Source: Ursus arctos
Taxonomy: Eukaryota > Chordata > Mammalia > Carnivora > Ursidae
NCBI RefSeq assembly: GCF_023065955.2
Contig: NW_026622874.1
Span: forward strand, 5,934,001 to 5,998,000
Direction of reading: 5' to 3'
DNA length: 64,000 bases
Shown: positions 33,561 through 46,621 of the stretch, piece after piece
Numbering within the stretch: position 1 is the stretch's first letter
How the letters are laid out: each line of letters begins with the position of its first letter
Position numbers and translations under genes: made by a program
Notes under the pieces: model-generated
What the model saw: the letters and a program-made list of their open reading frames with translations, nothing else
The model's database searches: none
What the model was told of the DNA's origin: nothing

Positions 33561-33965
33561 CCGCACATACAGACTATTCTTATACTTGTTGACACAAGCT
33601 AAAAATCTTTATAATGTGAACAACTCATAACAATTTATGTGTAGTAAAAAATTTTAAATGTATTAGATAGCTTAAAAGGCAGTCTCATATTTTAAAAGGA
33701 AAGAAAGTAGGAAACCATCACAGATTTACTGGTGAATTAATCATTGAAATGAGGAAATCTGTGGGTTGTGTAAAATGTGAGAAAGAGTGAAGAGGTATTA
33801 GGGAGAAGCAGGTGAAGGACCTGCCATGTTGGAGAGGGAAGGAACCGTTCTCTGACACGTCAGCACGCGTTGAAATGGCACGGAGGGCTTCCTGACCCAC
33901 TTTGTTGGGTCAGCACCAGGGCTTCTGAATAGGTAGGCTGGGTGGGGCTGGGAGCTGGCATTTCT

Positions 33966-34162
33966 TTTTTTTTTTTATTTTTATTTTTAAAGATTTTATT
34001 TATTTGATGAGAGCGAGAGAGAGAACACAGGCAGGGGGCATGGGAGAGGGAGAAGCAGGCTTCTCCTAAGCAGAGAGCCCTACGCAGGGCTCAATCCCAG
34101 GATGCTGGGATCATGATCTGAGCCGAAGGCAGACGCTTAACGACTGAGCCACCCAGGTGCCC
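33966..34162 (-). mobile_element. SINEC, antisense, 18-bp diverged target-site duplication
   Basis: It is T-rich at first, then AAAGATTTTATTTATTTGATG and on to GAGCCACCCAGGTGCCC. CTGGGAGCTGGCATTTCT (33948-33965) and CTGGGAACTGGTGTTTCT (34163-34180) differ at three sites. Confidence 0.9.
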
Positions 34163-34180
34163 CTGGGAACTGGTGTTTCT

Positions 34181-35089
34181 GACAGGTTTCCAGGCGCTGC
34201 AGCTGCTGCTGGTCCAGTGACCAGACTCTGAGTACTTCTGGTCAGTAACACAGCCTTGACTGTTCCTTTTAAGTGGTGGGTGATGCAGGTAATCTGTGAA
34301 GGATGGGAACGCAAGCAGAAGAGAAAGTTTCTGTTTTAGTGTTGGTTTTTATTTTGTTTTGTTTTGTTTTGTTTTAAGGATGTGGGTATCTTCTGCTGAT
34401 TGATTTACTTAGTAATGAACTTCTAGGACATTATTAAAGGAAGAATATTTTGATTAAAAATTTTGTATTAGATCACAGTTTGGCTCTTGCCTGTTCATAT
34501 GCTTTTCTCTGTTGATATCTGATAGTCACAGAGTTTTTTGGAAATACATGAATATGCTATGAAAATTATAAAACACAAAGCAGTTTTTAGATGGTATTAT
34601 GGTTTCAAGAGCGAATTACAGAATGAGAAACTGAAGTCCTGTGGTTACAGTAACCCGAGATCTTAGCTGAGGACTGTCATTTAAAAATACTTTGAAAACA
34701 TCATTTTGTTGAACATTTAAAGAATGTTAGTCTTCGACTCAAGGAGTTTTAGTGAAACTTTCCCCAATTTATATCTAGGTTCTCACTAAGGAATGATTAC
34801 TTTGGAAAATAATTTGTTTAGACTGGAGATAGTAAATATGAGGTATTTCTGCCAGGCTGAGACAAATATTCCTAACTGCTCACAGGACCCTTTCCTCCCA
34901 AGCGTATGTGCGGTCTTACCGTTCTTCTCCACACAGCATTTTAGATGACAACTGTCTTTCTGATGCTGACATTGGAAAGCCATTTCACCCTGAGCTCTAT
35001 TAGCGCTCTGTAGGTTGAATACCTGTAGTTTTACAAGGTACTTCATGTTAAATGAGTTCTATTTATTCCCACTGTTGGACAGCTCTCAC
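34181..35089. other. Intronic stretch without a gene
   Basis: A short (TTTTG)n run lies at 34350-34375. Nothing else was recognised. Confidence 0.4.
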
Positions 35090-35270
35090 GTCATAGAATT
35101 TTACTGTATGTTAAGCTGAATTTCTTTTTTGCCTTATCATTGGTCCTAGTTTTGCCTTCAGAAGCACATATAATAGCCTAATTTATCTTAAAGCTATCAT
35201 GCCTTCTGAAGTCATCTTTCCTTTAGGCTAAACATCAGCGTATTTGTAGTTTCTCTGTTATCAAAATTGA
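35090..35270. repeat. Ancient mammalian repeat fragment, family not named
   Basis: CCTAGTTTTGCCTTCAGAAG, TAAAGCTATCATGCCTTCTG and TTTAGGCTAAACATCAGCG follow a widely dispersed old element I remember but cannot label safely. Confidence 0.35.
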
Positions 35271-35469
35271 TGTACACGTTCTGTCTCCCACTATCTCACA
35301 TACAGATATGGTTCCCCGCCTTGTGCCTACTCCCACTCCTCCCCTCCCTCCCTCCTTGCCTCTCCCTTTACTTCTCAGTGGACACACTCTGGTGTGTGTG
35401 TCCTCTTAAAATACAATTCCCATTTTCTGGGTAGACTGTATTTCAGCAGATGCTTTACTGAGGAAATAT

Positions 35470-35600
35470 TCATTGAGTCTTCTTTTATAATTATAATAGC
35501 ACTGTGCTAAATTACATTCAATTTTAAATAATTATAACATATAGTCCTGACTTATAAGAAGCTTCCAGTCTGTTTGGGGACAGAAAACACAAGATATAAG
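35470..35600 (-). repeat. L2-like fragment
   Basis: AGCACTGTGCTAAATTACAT and AAGAAGCTTCCAGTCTGTTT resemble the reversed L2 3' end. Confidence 0.45.
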
Positions 35601-35754
35601 TGAAAATTAAAGTAGTAGAAGTTAAATAATCATTTAGGGCAAAAGTATAAGAGATGGAGTGAGCCTAGATTGTGAACTGCTAATTGAATTATTTAAGCAA
35701 GTTACAATGAACTCAGAGAAATGAGTAATAAGCTTAATTCTAATGGTCGTTTCC

Positions 35755-35960
35755 AGTGGTTATTTAACTCTAACTGTGTTACAGACTTTACCTATGTTAT
35801 TCTAACAATAATTCTGTAATTTGGGTGTCATCTAAAATGTGTGTGACTCTGTTGTATACATGAGGAAACCCAGCTTCAGAGACATGAGTCCATGATTAGC
35901 ATAACCTAGATTAAAATCTGAGTCAGGCTGATGCCAGAATTTATGCTCTTGACATAACAT
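35755..35960 (-). repeat. MIR SINE
   Basis: TTACCTATGTTATTCTAACA, ATGAGGAAACCCAGCTTCAG and TGAGTCAGGCTGATGCCAG form the reversed MIR. Confidence 0.7.
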
Positions 35961-37072
35961 CATATTGCTCATAAGGGAATGCTTTCATGGTGGGACTTTG
36001 CAGATGAAGAGGCTTTTTGTAGGCAGAGCAGAAGGCGTTCTAGAGACAAGGGATGGCGGGAGAGAAGGTCATAGGCAGGCAAAGGGCAGGTCTGGAGGAG
36101 GATTGGTAGGTGGTTTGGCTGGAGAAGAGAGCTCATGTTGAGTTGAGGAAGAGCGATTTCAGTCCCTCTTGTGGAAACACTTGAGTACCGTGCTGTAGAC
36201 TTGACATCTTGGTAGCCATCAAGCTACCAGTAACTTAACGGAATGAAGTGTTTGATTCAAACAGTGTGTTAAGTTAGTTGGTTTCACAGTAAACTGCACA
36301 TCAGAGTTTTCATGTTTTGCGAAATTTCAGAATGTTTTATAATTTTGAACTTCAAGTATATGGAATTAGAGAATACAAAAAGGGAATAGTGGAGACTGGA
36401 TGTGTTCAGGGAAGGAAATACATTTTTCCCTTTGTTCTTTTAAAATAAATTTATTTCCAGACTTCTAAAATACATTATTGGTCTTCTAATAGAACAAACA
36501 TTATGACAGTTTGTCTTCACTTATGCACAGTTTTATGGAGAGAGAAATGAGCAGTGGAAAGTAGCAAATGGTAGGAGTCATCAATCGTGCACGGTTTCCA
36601 AGTGTTCAGCACGTTGTCATATTTCAGTCAAGAACATTTGCAACTTCCTTAGAAATTTCTAGAACTACACCTAAACAAAACAATGTAAAGCATTATTTTA
36701 CCTGTTTCTAAAGGAGATGTTAGTGAGTATAAGATGAAAGAGATAGGAATGGGGACATGGAAATAGGAATTAATGAGATTGACTCTGGCTAGCTGTAAAA
36801 TTGGTCTACAGACTGACCCAATAAAGTAAAAATGTTTTCTGGTAATATTAGGTAGTGAAGAAAGCATTAAACAAGGTGCCAGAAGACTTCTTTACTCTGC
36901 TTGCTCCTCCACAAGCTTTTTAAATTCAGATTCCAAGTGATTTGTCATTAAGCTTACAGCAACTTGGAGCTTCTTCGAAAAAACAATGGTCTTCCTGTAA
37001 AGATGAAAATATGCTGCTTATTAAAGTGTTAAAGACAAGCTACTGGCACATAGACCATTTCCTTATCATTGT
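35961..37072. other. Intronic stretch with nothing firmly recognised
   Basis: No exon or RNA gene was seen. 36000-36180 may be the unnamed purine-rich ancient repeat class. Confidence 0.35.
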
Positions 37073-37257
37073 ATTTTTTAAAAAAATGTTTGTTTATTTG
37101 TGTTGAGAGAGAGAGAGAGCGCGTGTGCACACGCACAAGCAGGGGGAACAGCAGGCAGAGGGAGAAGCAGGCTCCCCACTGAGCAAGGAGCCCGTCCTAG
37201 GATCTTGACCTGAGCTGACCACAGACACTTAACCGACTGAGCCACCCAGGCGGCCCT
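37073..37257 (-). mobile_element. SINEC, antisense
   Basis: A-tail side TTTTTAAAAAAATGTTTG, the body and the reversed head GACTGAGCCACCCAGGCGGC are present. CCTTATCATTGT (37061) and CCTTGTCATTGT (37258) flank it. Confidence 0.9.
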
Positions 37258-37439
37258 CCTTGTCATTGTGTTGAGACTAGGAGAATGGTGCTGTGCTATA
37301 GGGATGAGCGCTGAAGGAGCTTTTACTGTGGGAACTACACCAGTAGCTTCTCCCCTTCGCAGGAGGACGGGAAAGGGACGCAGTGGGGTGGAAGAGGGAA
37401 GAAAGATGGTATTCATAGAGCATTTGTTGGTAGAGTGCC

Positions 37440-39680
37440 TAACGGATGTGAAATCTCTCCAGATTAAAGCTGTCTGTTCTCCCCAAATTGATCTGCAGGT
37501 TTGATGCAATCCCTATCAAAATCCCAGCAAAGGTTTCTTTCTTTCTTTCTTTTTTTTCCTCCAGTATTAGTGTTGAACTAACCTCCCTTAACAGTTCTAG
37601 CTCCTGCTGTTCTGCGTGCAGCTGCATTCAGGCCTCAGGCTACTGGCTTGTGCATGAGCAGCTGTACCTAGCTGCACATTAATTACATCTCATTTTCAAC
37701 ATTTATGACAGCTCATATAGGTTTTTTCGTTTAGAGGAGTAAAGATTTTTTTTTTTTTGAGGTAAAAACAAGCTTACTCCAAAGTTTATATGGAAATACA
37801 GTGAACCTAGAGTAGCTAAAAAGGTTTTGGCAAAGGAGAATAAAGGAGGCAGTATAAATAACTACCTGATATTAAGACTTACTATATTGCTACCTTGAGT
37901 AAGACATTGCGTACTTATGGAGGAATGAAAATCCTAGATCACCAGGTAGAAGAGAGAACCCAGGCAGAGACGAGTGCAAATACTCCCAACTTACTTTGAC
38001 AGAGGTGCAAAAGCCACTCAATGGAGGAAGGATAGCCTTCAGCAAATGGTGCTGAAATCATAGCCCAAAAAATAAACCTCCATAAGCCTCACACAAATAT
38101 AAAAAATAATTCAAAAATGGATCACGGGTTTAAATGTACAACATAGAAGTATAAAACTGTCAGAAGAAAACAACAGAGAGCAACTTCTGGACTTAGGGCT
38201 TAGTCCTCCTCCTTAGTGAGGAGTTCTTCGATAGGACACCAAAAATTAATGAAGTGGACTTTATCAAAATTAAAAACACATGCACTTCATAAGGCCCAGG
38301 TAGATGGACGAAAAGGCAAGCTAGAATGGGAGAAAATATTTGCAAACTGTGTGTGTGACGAAGACCCTATATCTGGAATATATAAAGAACTCTTGACATA
38401 ATCAAAAAAACCTCAAATAATCCAATTATGGGATGGACAAAAGATATGAAGAGACATTTTGCCCAAGAGGAGATGCAGGTGGGGGCGCCTGGGTGGCACA
38501 GCAGTTAAGCGTCTGCCTTGGGCTCAGGGCGTGATCCTGGCGTTATGGGATCGAGCCCCACATCAGGCTCCTCCGCTATGAGCCTGCTTCTTCCTCTCCC
38601 ACTCCCCCTGCTTGTGTTCCCTCTCTCGCTGGCTGTCTCTATCCTGTCGAATGAATAAATAAAATCTTTAAAAAAAATAAAAAAATTAAAAAAAAAAAGA
38701 GATGCGGGTGGCAACAAAACACATAAAAAGCTGTTGAACATGATTAGGCATTAGAAAAATGCAAACTAAAACTACAATGAGATATCAACGAGAAGATATC
38801 AGGACTACTAAAATTACAAATAGTGATAATAGTAAGCGCCAGTGAGGATGTGGGGAAAGTAATCTCTAACACAACACTGATAGGTATTTAAAATGATTCA
38901 GCTGCTCTGGAAACAGTTTGAGAGTTAAAAAAAAAAAAAAAAAGTCACATGCACTTACCATGGGACCCAGCGATTACATTTGTAGACATTTATCCCAGAA
39001 AAATTAAAACTTATAGTCACAGAAAAACCTGTACCTGGGTGTTTGTAGCAGCTTTCTTTGTAATAACAAAATAGAAGCAGCCCGCAAGTCCTTCAGTGGG
39101 CAGCGGGTTGCACACCTCTGCTCTGCCTTCTGTCTGCATGCAAGGGATTGCTACTGGCAGGAGAAAGGGAATGTGGTACTAATCACACACGGCAGCCTGG
39201 GTGGACCCGAAGGGCATTACGCCGAGTGACAAGAATTAAATCTCAAAATTTGTGTACTATATGATTCCACTTACCTAACATTCTTGGAATACCGGAACTA
39301 CAGAGATAGAAGGCAGATGACCGGTCCCCAGAGGACAAGATCAGGGGGCAGGGTGGAGAGTGAGGCAGTGTGAGGGAGTTCTTGGTGGTGACGGAACAGT
39401 TGTGTATCTTGAATGTGGTGGTAGTTACATGCATTGACAGACGGGAGAAGATTGCATGGAACTACGTGCATGTGCGCGTGCAGATTAAAAAAGGATACAA
39501 ACCGAGAAGGTCTGTGATCTAAATTAATGTATCCGTGTCAGTTTCCTGGTTTATGGTCCTGTTGTGGCTGTAGTATGTTGTTATCAGGGGAGAAGCTAGG
39601 TAGAATGGACTCAATGCACTACTTACGCAATTTCCTTGGAGTCTGTAATCATTTCAAGATGAAAAAGTTTTAAGAAAAAA
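37440..39680 (+). repeat. Old L1: distal ORF2 and 3'UTR, with insertions
   Basis: The ORF2 order is clear: GATGCAATCCCTATCAAAAT, then AGTTTATATGGAAATACAG, GAATGGGAGAAAATATTTGC and TATCTGGAATATATAAAGAA. After the SINEC come ACAATGAGATATCAACGAG, ACCATGGGACCCAGCGATTA, TACTATATGATTCCACTTAC, and a 3'UTR ending near 39680. An unrecognised block (37536-37760) and a SINEC (38481-38698) interrupt it. No long frame remains, so it is inactive. Confidence 0.85.
38481..38698 (+). mobile_element. SINEC, young arctoid type, sense, inserted in L1
   Basis: It runs from GGGGCGCCTGGGTGGCACAG to a long impure A-tail. AGATGCAGGTGG before and AGATGCGGGTGG after are the target-site duplication. Confidence 0.94.
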
Positions 39681-39831
39681 ATACCTCTATTCCTTCCTTT
39701 CCTAAAGTGTGAAAACCAAGCCTCAGAAACATCTCTCCATCATGTCACACCTGCAATTGGTGTAAATTTTGGTGAATTCTTCCAGATTGCCCAATTTGCT
39801 TAGGCTCTTGGCCTGCCAGGAAGTGATTTTT

Positions 39832-40023
39832 TTTTTAAGATTTTATTTATTTATTTATTTGACACAGCGAGACAGCCCCGAGAGAGGGAACACAAGCAGG
39901 GGGAGTGGGAGAGGAAGAAGCAGGCTCCCAGCCGATGAGCCTGATGAGGGGCTCGATCCCAGAACACTGGGATCACGCCCTGAGCTGAAGGCAGATGCTT
40001 AACGACCGAGCCACCCAGGTGGC
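39832..40023 (-). mobile_element. SINEC, young arctoid type, antisense, 16-bp target-site duplication
   Basis: It is the standard antisense SINEC. CCAGGAAGTGATTTTT occurs at 39816-39831 and 40024-40039. Confidence 0.94.
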
Positions 40024-40039
40024 CCAGGAAGTGATTTTT

Positions 40040-40978
40040 CTTACCGTCTGTAAGGCTGGGACCCGTAATGTGGGTACTTGGGTGTCATTCGCAGATAGAT
40101 GACATGGAAGTCACAAGGCAAGCTGAGCCCACTTAGTGAAACAGTCAGTACTGAAGAGCATCCAGGACTGAGCCCTGGGGAACTTCAGGACTTCGAGATT
40201 GGGTAGAATAGGAGTGGCCAACAAAGCAAACTAAGAAGGAACGTTAGGAAACAATGAGTGTAGAGAAGGTGTCATGGAAAATCAGAGTAAACTGTCTTTG
40301 CCTTCATGCTTAATGACATTAATGTCTTAGCTGATGCATTTCAAACATTTAATATCTTTTTCTGTGGATACTAGTGTCCTGGATACTGGGAGTGGGAGTA
40401 GGAGTGGGGTCCTCTGTTTATAAAATAATATGCTTTTAGGTAAGTAATATGCTCTTTACATTCAATTTACTGTCTTTTGAAAAAAAGACTAGGTTTAAGA
40501 AAATAATGTCTGCTTCATAGTTGTGCCCAAGTTGGACAAATTCTTAATTTTGTAAATTCATTCACAAATATCGTTCCATCAGTCCTGCTTTTCCAGTATG
40601 CTATCTACTTTCTTGGGTGAGAATACACAATAGGAATGGAGGAAATATGCCCTCCTATTGAGAAATTACTTTGAGGTAAGCTTACCTCTAATAATAGAGA
40701 GCAATTGACAACAAAAACAGGTTAAAAAAAAAGCAGTAAGAATTATATACCTAACCACTGTGGAGATGTAGAATAAGAGAGAGTAAATAAGGTCGCGAAC
40801 AAGTCAGTCAGGAGGACCTCTTGAAAAAGCCAGTCTGTGGTAGGAAGTAGACAGTTCACCAGATTGAAGTAGCTTAGCCCAGGAAGGGGGACCAAGGTCA
40901 ACAAGGTATACAAAGAATGACCATTAAGATTCAAAGATAAAATTTTATCATTGTTTTAATGCTAAAGATAGCATCTGA
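40040..40978. other. Intronic stretch without a gene
   Basis: 40075-40270 is purine-rich and may belong to the unnamed ancient repeat class. The rest is A/T-rich with nothing recognised. Confidence 0.35.
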
Positions 40979-41172
40979 GGGATGCCTGGGTGGCTCAGTT
41001 GGTTGGGTGTCTGCCTTCAGCTCAGGTCATACTCCCAGGGTCCTGGGATCAAGCCCCACGTCAGGCTCCCTGCTTAGTGGGGAGCCTGCTTCTCCCTTTG
41101 CCTGCTGCTCCCCCTGCTTGTGCTTGTGCATGCTCTCTGTCTCTGACAAATAAAAATAAAATCTTAAAAAAA
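40979..41172 (+). mobile_element. SINEC, sense
   Basis: The head GGGATGCCTGGGTGGCTCAG, the body with GGTCCTGGGATCAAGCCCCA and the tail GACAAATAAAAATAAAATC are present. Confidence 0.92.
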
Positions 41173-42222
41173 GAGATGTCACTTGAATACTTAGAAAAAT
41201 ACAATATAAAAACATTATTAAAAGAGCATGTCCATTTTTTAATGCTTTTAACAAAATGGTGGGTTTTGGCAGTCACTAAATACCTTATTTTTGATCTGTC
41301 ACCTCAGATTTGAGACTTGCCATAGATGCACTTTGATTTTCAAATTAAAGTCTGAATGCCAACATTTCCATTTTTGATTTGCTGAATAAGCAGTTTGCAT
41401 TTTAAGAGTGTGTGCTTTCTTTTCAATCATTTATTTGCTTAAATGCTAAATTTGTGAAAGAGATTATTTCTTACAACCAGTATCATGTGGCATATGTCTG
41501 ACTCCGGTTGATTAAAGTACGTGCCAAATGTTGGGTTATAGTAAAGCAAGCTCTTATTATAGGTTGAAAAACCCCAACTTATTTCTAAGTATGTTAATTA
41601 AACTCAGCAATAGGCTTGGTGTTCAAATTAGTCGGCTACAACTTCAGGCATGCTAATAATAATGAAAGACACAAAATCCTACTAGAACAACAAAATAAGC
41701 TTGATCTAGTTAGAATGTTGTGTTTGATTATCCTGTGGTGTAGTTTTAGATGACAAAAGTGGAAAGATGAGAACGTTTGTGGTGTGTTTAAAGAATGCGT
41801 AGATAATTAGAATGTTGATTCTGATACCAGAATGTTACCAGCCGATACTGTGTGCTCTTCAGTAGCCAAGATCTTACCCTGATTTCTGTTTCTCGTATAG
41901 GTTTTACGGTATCACCATTTTAAGAGTGGTGCTCATGTTGTCTCCACACTAGAAGGACCTTATTAGAAACTGCTTTGATAGAGAAGGGAAGGTCATTGAT
42001 GGTGGGCAAGTTGTTTTGTCACAGAGATCAGTGATAATATAAAGTATATAATGCTTTAAACTTGTTGATTGGCGAGAATTAGAGATGCATATATAACCTG
42101 GAGAGAAAAGTTCCTTTATTTTAGATCACCTATCATTTTATAGTTCTTAGTGGAAATAGGTATCCATATAGTTTGGTAATGGTAGAATGTGAAACCGGTT
42201 GTTAAAAATGGAGAATTCTCTC
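41173..42222. other. Intronic stretch with nothing recognised
   Basis: A/T-rich sequence. No exon, RNA gene or clear repeat was seen. Confidence 0.4.
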
Positions 42223-42378
42223 GGGACCTCTGGGTAGCTCAGTCAGTTAAGTGTCTGACTCTTAGTTTTGGCTCAGGTTGTAATCTCAGGGTTGTGAGAT
42301 CGAGCCCTGCATCGGGCTCTGCGCTGGGTGTGGAGTCTGCTTGAGATTCTCTCTCTCTAAAAACAACAACAACAAAAA
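42223..42378 (+). mobile_element. SINEC, older subfamily, sense
   Basis: It has GGGACCTCTGGGTAGCTCAG, the GGGTTGTGAGATCGAGCCC core, a CTCTCTCT end and an AACAACAACAA tail. Confidence 0.88.
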
Positions 42379-42644
42379 GAATTGACTCTCCATTTTAAAC
42401 CCTTCAGTTTTTAAAAATGATCTAAAAATCACAAACTTTTCTTTATTGGCTCTACTCTTAATAGCATTAGATATTGTCCTTGATAGTTAACATTAATAGT
42501 AATCATTGATAAGTTACTGGCTCATGACTTTTTCCAAACTTTTTTCACCCAGGGGAGGAAAGAGTGATCTCTACCTTTTTGTACTATTTGCCAGTGATAT
42601 TCAGGGGATCTGCATTAAAAATTGCTGTAAGATTTAATTATAAA

Positions 42645-42965
42645 TAGTCTTTTTTTTAACAGCATTATTTAGATGTAATTCACATACCACACAATTCAGT
42701 TAAAATGTACCGTGGTTAGTGTATCCAAAGATGTGTTCAGCCATCACTTCAGTCCATTTTAAATGATTTTCATTACTTCAGACAGAAACCCTGTCCCCAT
42801 AAGCTCTCACCTCCCTGTTCCCTTATTTCCCTAGCCCTGAGGAACCATTAATCTGTTTGTCTCTATAGATTTGTCTATTCTGGACATTTAACATAAATGA
42901 AATATAACGGGTATCTTTCGACTGGCTTCTTTCCCTTAGCATGTTGTTTTCAAGGTGCAGTCTTG
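42645..42965 (-). repeat. L1M 3'UTR, antisense
   Basis: TTTAGATGTAATTCACATAC, TGTTCAGCCATCACTTCAG, CTAGCCCTGAGGAACCATTA and TTTGTCTATTCTGGACATTT follow the reversed L1M 3' end. Confidence 0.75.
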
Positions 42966-43254
42966 TCATAGAGTATACTAGAGTGGACATCTCAGCTTAA
43001 ACAGGTTGACTGCCTGGTAAAACTAAAATGCCAGCATTTTCCAGAGATTTTTGACAGAATCTATAGTGTGCCATGGGATCGCAATGTACACAGTACAATC
43101 CAAAATTAGTCTGTCAGGAAATTATGATTGAGTCTCAAGAGAGAAAAGTGGACGGATAGCTCAAGATGACCCAGGTCAGATGACCTAGGTTTGAATTATA
43201 AGAATTATCAGTACTTTAAAAAAGTACTTATTTTAAGCATACTTCATGAAGTAA

Positions 43255-44040
43255 AGGAAAACACATTTAAGATGAATGAGATAATAGAAAATCTCAGTAG
43301 TGAAATAGAAAAAAAAAAAAAAATGAAAACCTCAGAATAGAAAAATACTGTATCTCAAATAAAAATTCACTGAATGGCTTCAGTGTCAGAAAGGAGACTC
43401 ATAAGAGAAAGTCAGTGAAATTGAATATAGATAAATAAAAATTATTCTATGCAAACTAGACATGGAAAGATCGAAAGAATGAACAGATAAGGGATGAAGA
43501 GATATAACATGTACCGGGAGCCCCAGAAAGACAGAATGGGGCAGAAAAAATAATGGCTGAAGATGTCCCAAGTTTGGAGAAACAGGAATTTAGAGAATCA
43601 ACAATCACAGCGAGTCAAAACAACATAAATTCCAAGACGATCCCACTCAGCACCTCCAAATCAAGGTGTGGACTACAAAGGTCAGGAAAAGTCTCGAAAA
43701 CATCTGGAGGAAAGATAACATTTTGCATACCGGGGAAAACAATCTGAGAGATCTCAGATTTCTCATCAGGACCACAGGGGCTAAAAGAGAATTGAACAAA
43801 ATGTTTACAACACTGGACGGAAGAACTCTAGAGACCTAGAATTTTGTTTCCAATGAAAATTTCCTTCAGGAATGAAATTAAAGAGAATATTTTTAGATGC
43901 ATTAAACCCAAGAGAATTTATTGCTCAAGACCTTCCTTACCAGAAATGCTAATGACACATTTCAGAATGAAGGAAATGTTAGCAGAAGGAAATATGGGTC
44001 TTCAAGAAAGAAGAGAGTATAATAAATGGTAAAAAATCTC
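43255..44040 (+). repeat. HAL1/L1M ORF1-region fossil
   Basis: It matches the distal ORF1 region of old L1/HAL1 elements in order: GGGGCAGAAAAAATAATGGC, GAAGATGTCCCAAGTTTGG, CAGATTTCTCATCAGGACC, then TTCCTTCAGGAATGAAATTA and AGAAATGCTAATGACACATT. Frames are broken. Confidence 0.65.
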
Positions 44041-44089
44041 AGTGTATATAAGACACATTTTTTCCTCTTAAATTCTTTATTTTTTTAAA

Positions 44090-44206
44090 GATTAAAAATA
44101 CCTTTTTATTTATTTTTAAGCAATCTACACCCATTGTGGGGCTTGAACTCACAACCCCGAGATGAAAAGTTTGACGCTTCACCGACAGAGCCAGCCAGGT
44201 CGCCCT
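44090..44206 (-). mobile_element. SINEC, older short subfamily, antisense
   Basis: TTTTTAAGCAATCTACACCC, GTGGGGCTTGAACTCACAAC and CGACAGAGCCAGCCAGGTC show the tRNA-like part of an old SINEC, with little body. Confidence 0.8.
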
Positions 44207-44209
44207 CTC

Positions 44210-46609
44210 TGGGGTTCTTTAAAACACTTGACTGTTTGAAGAAATTTGTTTTGGTAGATACTCAGTGAACAAATATGTAATATGTATGACAACTATAACA
44301 TAATGAATAGAGATAGGGCATAAGCAAATTCTAGTATAACTACAGACCTTTAAAAATTTTTTTTGTAAAAAGGAAAAAATCCTGTGGAGACAAAAAGAAT
44401 AAGTGACTTCTAAGGGAAAGAAAATGAGTTCATTATCAGAAAATTCAACAACAAAGGTTGATGACAGAAAAAAAAATGCATTAAATATTTATGAAACCCC
44501 AGGAAAGAGAACACGAACGCAGTCACCTTCCAGGTATAAAGAACACTCACAAACGTCGTCAACTTGCAGGAGCCTGGAGAATGTTGATCCCATGAATTCT
44601 TCCTGAAGAATCTAGTAATCTGCCAGAGAATGAGCTACAGACAACCAAAATGACCAGGGAGACATCAGCTTAAGGACTGGAGTTGCTCATTCAGTAGTTG
44701 TAGAACTGAAACAGAAAACAAGAGGAAGCGGAAACAGCATTTACGGCTGTATGCTCTAGGAATGAACGTAGGGTGCAATCATAAAAGTAGGTGGTGAAAA
44801 TTGGGAGAATTTATACACATTTTTTTCAAACTGTTTTCAGTCATCAAATTTCTGGTGCTGGTATAAATAATGTTATTTTGAGATTGTTGTGTATAAATGT
44901 GAAATAAAGCAAATGCGTGATTACGGAGTACACCAATTCTCTTATTCCCTGTGTCCTTAAGAATCAGGCGTGTTGGTGCAGAAGAGAGGAGACACTGATA
45001 GAAGATAGAAGAGGACAGCTGTAAACTCTGTAGTTCTGACTTTGAATTGGAAGTATCAGAATGAGCTTCTGAGGTTTCTATAACTTGCAAGAAGGACTCC
45101 CAGAATTCCCTGAAAACTTCTCTGCTTACAGTTTATGACGTGGAGAGGATACAGATTAAACTCAGCCAAGAGAAGACACGCTTAGGGCAGAGTTCAGGAG
45201 AGCTTCTGTCCTCCTCTCCCTGTGCAGCTGGGACAGTTTCACTTTGCTGCCATTTGTGTGTGACAGTGTAAGCTCACCTGAGCATTTGGTTTCAGAGTTT
45301 TCTAGGGGGTGGGGCTCAATCGTGTACTGCCTCCACAATTGACCTTTCCCTGAGATTGGGAAGATACCATTAGTTTCCAGTCCCTTCTGGAGGCAAAATT
45401 GATAACATATGGCCAAAATAAATTATATCGTAAATTACATTGTTAGACTGTCTGGTGGCCAAAGTCTCCAGGCAAAAGATACAAGTATCAGGAATGATAT
45501 TCCAGTGGCGAAGAGATCACCTCCCAGTAGCTGAAGCAAAGGCCAGACCTTTCATTGGGTAAGATTAATTCTTCACGATACAGGCCACCCCCTGACTTTA
45601 ACCCAAGGCTCTCCTATAGCAAATGATCATATTTGTTTGGGCGTTTAGTGTAGCGTTTATATTATGGACACAGCAATAGTGTGAATATATTCATCATTTA
45701 ACCAGTAACCCATCCAATAAGGTCATTATATGCATTTTCATATTTTTGTACGAATTAATTACCTGTTTCTCCCTTTAATCTGTTTTTGCCCTATGATAAA
45801 CTCTTGCAGAACTCTTTAACATAGAGACTAGCCCATGGTTAGCTAAATCTATTTCTTTTGCAGGCTGGTCATTTTATTAGATCCTGAGGAAGCTTTAATC
45901 ATATCTCCTAATACATTTAATTATCAGTATCAGTGTTATCATAGGACCTGTTTACATAGTAGGGCTGAATCGCAACCAGCCAGGCCAGTGTCACACCATA
46001 TTGCATGGCAGTAACTTGAGAAAGAAGAGCCGAACGATACTAACATATTACCAGTGTCCACTGAGCCATTAACCTCTAGTCCATCATCATGTCACGTGAC
46101 TAAATGTCTCCCAGAACAATGCCACCAGGTTTGCAGGCTTCCATTTGACTGTGTCAGGTTCCAGAAGCAGAAATGTCTTGGCGACATATGGCTTCAGCCC
46201 TTCAGGCGTTTGGTGTCATTCAACTAAGAGACAATTAACATCTTTTGCTCTGAGCCCTCTCACAGAACATCCGTGTCCTGTTGGATTTCCCTCATTCCAT
46301 AACTCATTTATTCATCCTTTAGCCCTAGTTATTATTCTTCCTTCTCTTTATTTATCATTTATTTTTGCCCACACTTTTCCACCTTTGGAAGGGATGTTCG
46401 GTTTGACCACTGTGCTGGTCCAAATTGCCAACAGCAGTGTTTGTCTTGCAAATGCCTCCGTCTCAATGCCTCCATTCATTGTAGGGTTATAGAGATACAG
46501 AATTAGTGGGCTGTCTCAACCACCAGGCAGTCCATCAATATGCCCTGCCAACCTTGGTTTTGCCAGATGGGATGAAAGTGTGACTCATCCATTTAGGACC
46601 TTAAGAATT
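44210..46609. other. Intronic stretch without a recognised gene
   Basis: No exon was found. A 115-codon frame (46145-46492, +) has no convincing protein-family match. The stretch may contain old L1 or LTR-internal sequence I cannot identify. Confidence 0.35.
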
Positions 46610-46621
46610 CTGACATTAGGG

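Noticed and set aside
37078..37509. 143-codon open frame on the - strand, the longest in the window
   Set aside because: Its C-terminal half is a SINEC read in antisense, and the other end enters L1 sequence, so it is a repeat artefact.
46145..46492. 115-codon + strand frame with a stretch (NSSVCLANASVSMPPFIVGL) faintly like a viral surface protein
   Set aside because: There are no flanking LTRs, no neighbouring retroviral frames and no other family blocks. One vague likeness is not enough to call a gene.
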